From positions 13,268,001 through 13,332,000 of the forward strand of contig OY292278.1 of NCBI GenBank assembly GCA_958496175.1: DNA of 64,000 bases. Direction: 5' to 3'. Numbering within the stretch: the stretch's first letter is position 1; each line of letters begins with the position of its first letter. Origin of the DNA: Sisyra terminalis (lineage: Eukaryota > Arthropoda > Insecta > Neuroptera > Sisyridae). A program made the translations under genes and the position numbers. The notes beneath the pieces were generated by a model that had not been told where the DNA came from, did no database searches, and saw only the letters and a program-made list of their open reading frames with translations. This document shows, piece after piece, positions 52,280-61,400 of the stretch.

Positions 52280-52935
52280 GGGTCAAAATACTGTGTATAT
52301 AATATATAAAATATATTGCAGTCCAATTTATGTAGTATAATTTAACATAATAATATACAAATTTAATATAATAATAAACAAATTTAATATAATAATATAT
52401 AAACTTAATATAATAATATATAATAATCATACCACCAACATAAATTTGAACAGAAGTTCAAACAAAAATATTTGTGACGTATTGCCCAGATACGTATTTC
52501 GATTCCCAAGCAATCTTCATCGGTGGTCATCAAGTAGTTTGGATCACTCCGTAACTGCTTTGTGATGATTTTCTTTTTCTCTTTCAATCCGTGATTATTT
52601 TGTGAATCATCACAAAGCAGTTACGGAGTGATCCAAACTACTTGATGACCACTGATGAAGATTGCTTGGCAATCGAAATACGTATCTGGGCAATACGTCA
52701 CGAATATTTTTGTTTGAACTTCTGTTCAAATTTATGTTGGTGGTATGATTTTTATATATAATTATATTAAGTTTTATAATATTATATTAAATTTGTATAT
52801 TATTATATTAAGTTTGTATATTATTATGTTAAATTATACTACATAAATTGGACTGCAATATATTTTATATATTGTATACACAGTATAACTGTTCAAAGTC
52901 AGTGAAAAAATCTTATTTTGATGGGTCAAAATACT
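52280..52935. mobile_element. Foldback element family A, copy 2, with 13-bp target duplication
   Basis: Element 52293-52922 (630 bases), flanked by GGGTCAAAATACT at 52280-52292 and 52923-52935. It has the same start (GTGTATA), arms, unpaired right tail (CAGTATAACTGTTCAAAG, then AATCTTATTTT) and motif (CTGATGAAGATTGCTTGGCA followed by ATCGAAATACG, 52652-52682) as the 18.7 kb copy. It is longer because both arms contain extra AT-rich units of about 22 bases (TTTAATATAATAATA type) and the loop retains about 35 bases lost in the other copy. Confidence 0.85.
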
Positions 52936-55229
52936 AAACTATCTAGGCAAATTTATAAAGGAAATATTTTTTTTAATAAAATTAAGCTCGGTCTTATACA
53001 GATCAGGTTATTTATAAATTTTGTATAACTTTGAAAACATGCATCTATCGCATTATAATTTTGAAACGTTTTATTATAACTTAAAATAAAAATATAATGA
53101 AAACAATTAATACCATCGTAATTATTGAAATTTGGTTATCTTTTCTTTTAAGTTTCATAAGTTCAAATACTCATAAAAATCCGACGTTATGGCTTTTTAA
53201 AGTTAACGTTTTTATGACTATCCATTACAAATTCTAAATTAAAAAAAACAATATAAAAAATCAAAAATTATTTTGAATTTATGTATAATTTATTGAAAAT
53301 TTGTCGCTTATCCAACGACTTTGCATATCAATAACTTAAGTAAGCATCTTTGGCTTGTCAATGACACAGTAAATTGATATTCTAATTACCTGCCACAAAA
53401 AATGCTAATCTTCTTTGACTAGTAAAAAATGTATTTTCTCAAAAACATTTGGGAAGAAAATTTTGCTTTTTGATATTAAAAATTACCTACTATCTTGACA
53501 AAAAATCATGGCTATATTTTTTAATAAATTTCCAAAAGTAGCAGAGAAAAATTGTATATAGTTTATTCTTGGAACTTTTAACATTCCAACTTGAAATAGA
53601 GTTGCGAAAATTCCCTATTTGTCTTGTTGAATATTTAAGGAAAAGTGAACAACTTCCACCCATTATTTAACGCAAGTTATTCTTGACTTTCGCAAAATTT
53701 ATGTACTCTAATTTATTTTATTTTTATACGAATACGGAGCTAAAGCAACTTGACCTTTCTTGTGTACGGTTAACAATAAAGAAACGAAAAATAAAATTAA
53801 CTCACTTTATATTTTTCGTTTGTATGAGAAATTATAATTCTTTGTGCTTTGCTTGGAACAACTTACAAACTTACTCTTGTGTTAAATGTTTTTCATTGCA
53901 GTAAAATAGTGAACCACAAAATAGCGTACGGTTAATGTTCATTGTTCATATAACATTCGCGTATATTATACAGAATGGATGGATTGTTCCAAAAGTTTTA
54001 AATAATAATTAATCTCGTACTTATTTATTCAAATCCAAATACAAATAAGATAAAAAAGTAAAATTGAAACGGAACATCCTAAATCTTCGAATCTTGAAAT
54101 CTAAAGAATTAAAAAGAAATAAATTAGTTATGTTTTCCCGAAATTATAATGAGTCTTCAATTTTACAGTATATAAGTCTCTAATTTAAATATAACCCAAT
54201 TTTTTACAACACAGATGAAACCAAAAAGTTAAATAACCTCATTATTATCTAATAAAAAAAATCGAAGATTTTTTTATGAAACATACTGTAACAGATTGCC
54301 CTCTTTATAAATTCTGATCAATACCTATTTACTGAAGTAAATAAGGACAACAAAGGTAAAAAACAGAAAGACCAGAAAGGATATGATAATTAACTCCAAG
54401 TCTTTAAATTTTCTCAAAGAAAACGTAATATTGATTTTGAATGACGTAAGAAAACAATAGGAACTGCGTTAGTTGCGTATCTGTATATATGTATTTTGTA
54501 GACTATACATATCATATTCCTTCTAATAACGTAAATCAATACTTAAATCAAGACAAACCGTAAATTTTGTTCATAAAAAAAATCCAATTTTTTCCTATAG
54601 TTAAGATTAAATATAAAGAAACGATTTCCTGCTGGTTCTCACGTATTATCTTTAAAAATAAAAATGATCCTTGACCGAGGTAAACAAAAACTTTTTATTT
54701 AGGCCAACTACTCGATTAACGTTTTATATGAATGGCCAGATATCACAATTTATCATCCATTATCTGATAAATTTTGGAAGTTTTCCCCCTCAAACTATTC
54801 AAGTTAGAAAATTGCTTCAACTGTTGTTTGGACTTTTCTGGCAATCAAACTTATTAGACGGTGATATGGAAAACAATTCAAAAGTTTGTTTGGGTATATA
54901 CTCAAGTTAGAAACTTGAATGAAATTATAAATTTAATTTAATTAGGAAGGAAATTTGAAAGTTTTATTTTTTTGAAACAAATATAAAAAAAAACGATCGT
55001 TTGGTAACGGGAATAGTAAATTGGGCTTAGGTAAATAGTTATTTGATAAAAGTAGGTCAAATAATCAAGTATTTGTTTTACTTTCGATATCAAAAAATTG
55101 GTTTCCGGATAAGCATAAGATTTCATCTTTTTTTTTTTTTAGCAGTTTTACTTTTAAAATAGGCCTGTCCAAGATACTGCCCCCGGGACACCAACCAACC
55201 CACAAATTCGTTAAATATTAACTAAAAAT

Positions 55230-55438
55230 AAGATGATAATTGAGGTTGTTTAAAATCAGTTTTTTTTATTTAACATTTTTAATATTCAAATTAGCTACGT
55301 TTCGTTACGTATTGTAACTTCATCAGGGTTCTTGTATCACAAAAAATATAAAAATTTCAATTTAAATTCAATAAATAAATCTTAAACAATCTAAATTGTC
55401 TTCTTATTTAATAAAAGCTAAGATCTGAACTTCATCAT
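55230..55438 (-). mobile_element. Foldback element family C, copy 2, with 15-bp target duplication
   Basis: 209-base element flanked by ATATTAACTAAAAAT at 55215-55229 and 55439-55453. On the minus strand it starts ATGATGAAGTTCAGATC and carries the best-preserved motif of the window, CCCTGATGAAGTTACAATAC followed by GTAACGAAACGTAGCT (55293-55328): CTGATGA, A, stem GTTAC/GTAAC, then GAAACG. No ORF. Confidence 0.8.
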
Positions 55439-55819
55439 ATATTAACTAAAAATTTTAGTACATACAATTGACTGTTTTTTTTCATATCTGTACTTGATGG
55501 TTTATGACTATAATCCACTTCTATATGGTAAATTTTTTCGATATGGATTTTTCGAATAATTGACCCATGCTTATTTATAAACAATTATTTCATATATGAA
55601 AGATTCAAATTATGTTGAAGTAGTCAATTGTATAATATTGTGAAATACAATACAATATGTATAAATAGCCAATTTGACTCAGGTCCCTGTTAGCAACATC
55701 AATATCTGGTAATCATTAATATCTTTTTAAATTGATTCGCTCGTAAATAAGGTCTTAATGAAAATTTACCAACAAAACAGCAAATTATACGATATTAGAA
55801 TTGAATTTACAAAAAATTC

Positions 55820-56390
55820 TCGAGTTTACTTAAAAACAAAGTATAAAATTTAACGTTACTAGAAATTGATGAAGCATAAAGGAATATTAGCCACCAATTG
55901 AATATATTATTGGAAAATTAGTAGTTTTCTGGGAAATATTCGCAGCTCAACACTGACAAAACTGACAAATAATAAAAATTGGCAATTGAATGAAAAAGAA
56001 ATGATAGTTGAAGCCAATGACATCAATCAGTTGAAATTTAGACGATAATTATTACATTTGTATAACACTCACATGTTTACATTCTTCGTTCCATATATTT
56101 CGAACTTACTCAAAAACAAAGAAGAAAATGTAACGTTGTCAGAAATTGATGTAGCTGAAAGGAAAATTAGCCACCAATTTAATCTATTATTGGATAACTA
56201 GTAACTTCCTGGGAAATATTCACAGCCCAACTCTGACAAAACTGCACAAATAGTAAAAATTGGCAATTGAATGAAAAAGAAATTATAGTTGAAACCAATG
56301 ACATCAATCAATTGAAATTTAGACGATAATTTTTATATTTGTATAACATTCACATGTATGTTTACATTCTTCGTTCCATATATTTGCCAT
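55820..56390 (+). repeat. Tandem duplication, two ~280-base units
   Basis: Unit 1 is about 55820-56100 and unit 2 about 56100-56390. Shared blocks are AGAAATTGATG, ATTAGCCACCAATT, CTGGGAAATATTC, AAAATTGGCAATTGAATGAA, CCAATGACATCAATCA and TTCTTCGTTCCATATATTT. Non-coding. Confidence 0.85.
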
Positions 56391-56728
56391 CATGCATACA
56401 ACTGCCTATTATATTCACATTAAAAATAAAAATTGTGCTTAAAATTTTATCATATATCGTCGACACAGTAGTAAAGTTGCGAATTTGTTATAATTAAATT
56501 TTTCAGGAGAGCAAATAGTAGCAATATGAAAATATAAAAAAAAAAACAATCAGCTCCGCAAGTTTACATTGCGATTTGTACATTAACAGATCAAAATACA
56601 GATTTGCAAATTTACTATTGTATACTATAGGCTCTAAAAGATTGAATCAAAAAAATATTTTTTGCTAAAAATCAGATTCGTGACTTCACCATTGCACCGA
56701 CGATATTAGATATCACATATTACTAATG

Positions 56729-56779
56729 ACTGATGTGCCATTTAAGGCACTACTGGAAGATGCAATGGTAGTGGATTAA
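56729..56779 (+). repeat. 51-base dispersed repeat, copy 2
   Basis: Same-orientation partner of 4206-4256, starting ACTGATGTGCCATTTAAGGC and ending GGTAGTGGATTAA, aligned without gaps. It lies about 0.8 kb before the alternative 5' exon. Confidence 0.65.
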
Positions 56780-57300
56780 CACCGTTTTATTTTCTCTGCA
56801 ACCATTTTAAAAATTCAACCGATTATATTTCATAAATCTAAAATTTCAACACTCTAAAATGTTTAACAGGCTCGGTAGTTAAAAGTATTCAAACAATATT
56901 GTTGATCATACTTTTAACAATTTAAAGAAAATCGTTTCAGTGTAAGCATGGAAAAATTTTGGTTAAATTTAGAATTAAACTAATTAAATAAGGGAGCAAA
57001 CGTGAGACTTTTCGTAAGACGAATGTGATTAAGAAATATATTTTTTCCCCGTTAGATTTAATTAGGAATTGCGACGAACGCCTCAAGACAAGTGACTATA
57101 AAATTAACTTGAATTGAAATAGACAAATTTGTTAAGTAGGAACTTTGACGTAGTTGAAATTATCTGGAACTGGAGTTTGATAATTTGCAATTCTAGTTTG
57201 GCAAGATGAAGAAAGGAACGATTTGTTTTAACTTGATTAGATGTAATTTTAACTCGAATGGGTCAAACAATAAGTTATTGTTGGGAATTGGTGGAACTGT

Positions 57301-57480
57301 GCTACGTACGTACTACGTCATAGGTTGACTTAATATAACATAACTACACAATCTCCCATCATACCAGCCAGTGTTGAACGCGCATTTTTCACGAACGGTC
57401 GTCCAACAATTGTGCGGAACTTCCCAATAATTACAGTGATTCGTTTTAATGATTAGCATCACGTTAAATAAGAGTGAAAA
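57301..57480 (+). promoter_or_regulatory. Candidate promoter/5' leader of the 57.5 kb exon with a CRE half-site
   Basis: This stretch is less AT-rich than its surroundings and lies immediately upstream of the long open frame. It contains the palindromic TACGTACGTA and an ACGTCA half-site (57315-57320, the reverse of TGACGT), the core of a cAMP response element. CpG-bearing blocks follow (GAACGCGC, CACGAACGGTCGTCC). I see no TATA box at a convincing spacing and no perfect initiator. Feedback control by cAMP on a phosphodiesterase promoter would make sense, but this is inference from a short motif. Confidence 0.3.
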
Positions 57481-57524
57481 TGGGTGTTTTTAATATTTAT
57501 GTGGTGATTGATTTAAATTCGTAA
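57480..57524 (+). other. Possible upstream ORF (14 codons) ahead of the 57.5 kb exon
   Basis: An ATG in a good context (GAAAATGG) opens a 14-codon frame, MGVFNIYVVIDLNS, ending TAA at 57522-57524. It lies just before the long open frame starting at 57512/57542 but in a different frame. If the region is transcribed as one exon, this would be a translational uORF; if a short intron removes the junction, it could be the real start. The sequence cannot decide. Confidence 0.25.
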
Positions 57525-57541
57525 TCCTGGCTGAGATTCAG

Positions 57542-58434
57542 GATCAAACGCATTCCCCCCGTCCAATTCCAATCAAATCTGATAACCTACCCTTAGTCCT
57601 TAATTTAACGCCTTGTCCCTCCGGGTGTGGACGAATTCGTCGACTCAGTGGTTCCCATGCCGAATTAGGCACGCATTGTTTCGAGTCAAGCATTCGCACA
57701 TCATCAGCAGATCCTCTATTTATCCGAAACGGCTCGTGTAATGATATTTTAAGAAACGAAATAGACAATAGTTTGCATGTGCCTGCGGAAAATTTCAAAA
57801 GCGGAAATGATCACGGGCAATTATTGTGTCCACCACAGCAAATAATTCGACGGGCTGCCTCAGGCCTATTGTTGCCGCATGAAGGCTCTCCGAACAGCTG
57901 TTATTCGGCTAGTTCGGCTCCCCATCATTGTTGCGGTGCTGCCACATACACATCGTCATGTCCGCATTGCCCACCATCCTCCGGCTCCTACAGCTCTCCT
58001 AATTATGGCAATTTATATCCCAATTCCTACTCTGAATGCATTGAATGTTCCCAATCGAATTGTAACGAAAGTGGTCACTTGTTATCGTCACGTCGGTGCT
58101 CTTGCCACTGTCCATTGTCATCCAATGACAGCTTAGCACTTTCATCGGGACCTACAAGTCCTACGAATACACATTTGCAGCACCAGTTCTTTGTGCCTAA
58201 TCGTGGCCGATTGTCCACATCCGAAGTGGGCAATTGTTCTAGTCCTTCAATTCTTAATTCAACAATGACCGATGATCGTCCACCAGATCCCGGAGGCGGG
58301 CTTGGTGGTGGCCTAAACGGTAGCAATAGTGCAAACGGAAAACTACCGCGTACGTTATCGACAAGTGTTTTACGCATCAAAAATCGGTCTTCATTTTGGG
58401 ATAAGTTTTGGGAAGATCGTACCAAACGAGACTA
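57542..58434 (+). CDS. Candidate alternative 5' exon of dunce/PDE4 (or unidentified nested gene exon)
   Basis: Open frame from just after a TGA at 57509-57511 to a strong donor GTAAGT at 58435, the longest coding-like stretch in the window. It is GC-richer than its surroundings and encodes about 297 residues rich in Ser, Cys, Pro, Asn and Gly: paired His/Cys clusters (APHHCCGAA, SCPHCPPSSGS, CSCHCP), a Gly-rich run (PGGGLGGGLNGSN) and a basic/aromatic tail (LPRTLSTSVLRIKNRSSFWD... then FWEDRTKRD). The frame has no ATG before 58265. Either an upstream exon supplies the start, with a weak acceptor ATTCAG ending at 57541, or translation starts at 58265 and gives only about 57 residues. The exon ends in phase 2 with TA, so C or T must follow to give Tyr. 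That fits the phase of all dunce junctions here and suggests splicing to the next UCR1 exon outside the window. No catalytic domain or known family is seen. The dunce link is inferred from strand, location and phase; a separate nested gene is possible. Confidence 0.6.
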
Positions 58435-61400
58435 GTAAGTATTAAACAAAAGCAAATATTTTTCAAGGTGTTAAACAACTATCATGACTGATGAATCACT
58501 TATTGACTTTCTTTATTATCAAGAAAAAAATGTGTACATAAAGAAATTATCCTCCTATTTGTTACACACTTATTCTATTGCTTATTGCCGATATATTCAA
58601 TTTCAATATTATAAAATATTTTTATGAATATTGCTTCCGCTTTTTTGGTCGAAGAGGAAGTAAATAAAATATAATAATTAAATATTCCAAGTATTATGCT
58701 TTTTACGATAAATTATTTACATTTTCATTTTCAAAAATGTTTTTGTTTTAAAAAATTACCAATTTGAAGAATTATAATTGAAAGAATATGAACTAAACTA
58801 AATTTTTAGTGAAGTATGTAGGTTGAGGATGGCTAAGTCATGATTTCTTTATTTATCTATAGCATTATACTACAAGCCTATAAAAGAAAATTGGCGGAAA
58901 ATTAAATTTATAAAATTGCTACCATACTGAAAAAGAGTTGCAGAATTGAGTATTTTGTTGAACTTTTATTTAGAGAAAAAAGGTTTAAGAAAATTTGGTT
59001 AGGAAAAACCCCGGGAAATCAGAAATGGCCGGATACGAATAGTTGTTGCAATGTTAATATGTTGAATTTCTATTCAGAATATAAAAATCAATACCAATTG
59101 AATAAAATTATGTAAAAATATTTTTTTTCGATCTTAATTCAAGTATTATTGTATTCATCGCTGATATTTTTGTTGCTTTATTTCCGTAACATTCATAACA
59201 TCAAATGGCAAAGATTTTATTTGAGAAATTATTTTGTTATGAAATTTATGAATGGTTCCATAAGTTCACTTATTTGGTAATTCGATGAGAAAACTTCCAT
59301 TGCATTTGATCATTAGATGTAAATGTATCAAACATTTTTAAAATAATTGTGTTAATTGTCCAAAAATTTTAGTCTATAAACTTTCTTTTTAGTCATCGAC
59401 AACTATGTATAACTTTCGTATGCAAAATATGTAATGCAAAAAGATATTGAACTTAGCGTTTAAACTCAAAAGTAAACAATTTAATTTTTACAACTCTTAT
59501 CAGAAATAAAAAAATGATATATGTTCTTTGGAAAAATCTTTTGTCAGGAAAGATTTTCAAACGAGAATAAAACTAATTAAACACTTATTATTCAAATTGT
59601 AAATAGACAGTTTTTTATTATATGTTTATTGTTCGTTAAGTTTAAATGCAATGTGAATGGCCTTAATGCATTCAGGTCGGCGACCTTAAAATCACATGCA
59701 TTTAATGTAATACTTCAATAAAAATATTTTATTACTACATTTTAATAAGATAAGAAAATATTCAAAAATTAAAAAAAGTAAAATGGGTTGAACAATCTGA
59801 AAAACATATATACATTATCTCAATTGATGATTTGTAAATAAAACAATTATATACTTGTAGTTTGAAAATATTTTTTGAATATTTCAAAGGAAAATTTGAA
59901 CAATTTCCTTGGCTAATTGGTAAAAATATTTTAATAGAACGCAATTGGTTTGAAGTGTTTTAAATCATAGTTGAGGCGTCATAAATAAAAATATCCGTAG
60001 TTATTGTATTTGTCAGAAAAAACCTACATCTGGTATTTTATAGGTCAAACTAAATATCGCTGATGGAAGTGCAATAAAAATAATATAATACTAAACAAAC
60101 TATGTATGTGTGTTATTGAAATTTCAACGTTGAAATAAAGTTTTAATAAATGTTAATTTTTTTACCTTTAGGTACAAAAAGTAATGACCAAAATTGATAG
60201 TTTGTAAAAACCTGTTTTTTTCTATACCTACCTACTTAACTAATTTACCCAGCCAAGTTCTAATAAATGTCATTTATCATAAATCTATTCACTTATTATT
60301 TTCCATACTCATAAAATTTTATATTTTTTCCATATAAATCCACTGAATTTGCTATTCAATATCAAAAATTTACATTTATTTTCGTGAAGTAGGTCACAGT
60401 TTACGTTAGGATTGAAATAAAAAATTTATATTAGTAGCTAATGATATTTTTACAAACATTTGTCTTTGTTTTTGATTATAAAAGTAATCAAGGATTAGTT
60501 TTTCTTCTTTTGAGATAAAGTTTCTTATTGTTAGTTCAAGGTTAATGTACTTTTGACTAAAGTTTTTATCTGACTACTTACGATACATTGTTCCTAATTA
60601 ATTTATCTAAATATTCAAATGGCGTGAGATTTAGAAACTAATTCAAAATTATTTATAACAAAAAAACCATGCTAGTAGCATTATTAAATGGAGTAACTAT
60701 TGATGAATAAACTCTATTCCACTTAAGAATGCCATACTTAACAGAATAAACATCAATATTTGAAAATCGATTATTTTTAAAAGTTCAACATCGATTTTAA
60801 AAATATCGACTTTTATAAACGATATATAGATTTTTTTTTTACAAAATTTGCATTAAAAAGCATGTTAATACCTTCAAAAAGTTTTCCTTATAACAAAACT
60901 CAAGAACAAATTTTTGAAAAAAAAAATGACTTATGCGCAGAAATCAATAATTAATACAGGGCACCATACCGCAAATGCATTGCATCGGCTAGTTCATCTT
61001 CAATTATTTTTTTTGGGGACAAAAAATTTCACTTGTTTGGAAGGGAAAGTATATGAAAAATAAAAATAAATATTTACCATAGAATTTTAAATCTCCTCAA
61101 ATTTATAAAATCAGACAAAATTGTGGTTATCAGCTAGTGGGGTTGGATATTTATAGAAAAATCTTTCAAGTTAATAAACTCCATTTAAATGCATCGTAAT
61201 TAAATCGTTATTAAAGAACATTCTTTCAGTAATTTTAACATAGAAATTTTTACAATAATATTATGGATAAATGATCCTAACGTCTGATATATCAAAGATA
61301 AAACGATTGAAAAATTATCACCGGCCGCTACTGATTTAATCCAATTTAAGTAGATAATATTAATATACGCAATAAGTACTCCAAGTGTAAGACTCATAAA

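Larger units (their letters stand above)
13291..57541 (+). other. Very long dunce intron (to the alternative exon; continues past it for transcripts using the micro-exon)
   Basis: Begins GTATGT. Besides the elements listed separately, I see no gene in it; unlisted stretches are AT-rich with only chance frames. In Drosophila, dunce has a very large intron that hosts isoform promoters and other nested genes, so the layout is in keeping with that locus. Confidence 0.7.

Noticed and set aside
55293..55328. A bona fide hammerhead ribozyme at the CTGATGA...GAAA motif
   Set aside because: An extra A lies between CTGATGA and the stem, no clear stem III ending in U-H follows GAAA, and the sequence around it does not form a proper stem I. 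Kept only as a hammerhead-like motif needing structural tests.
57544..57798. 84-codon minus-strand frame opposite the alternative exon
   Set aside because: Shadow of the long + strand coding frame.
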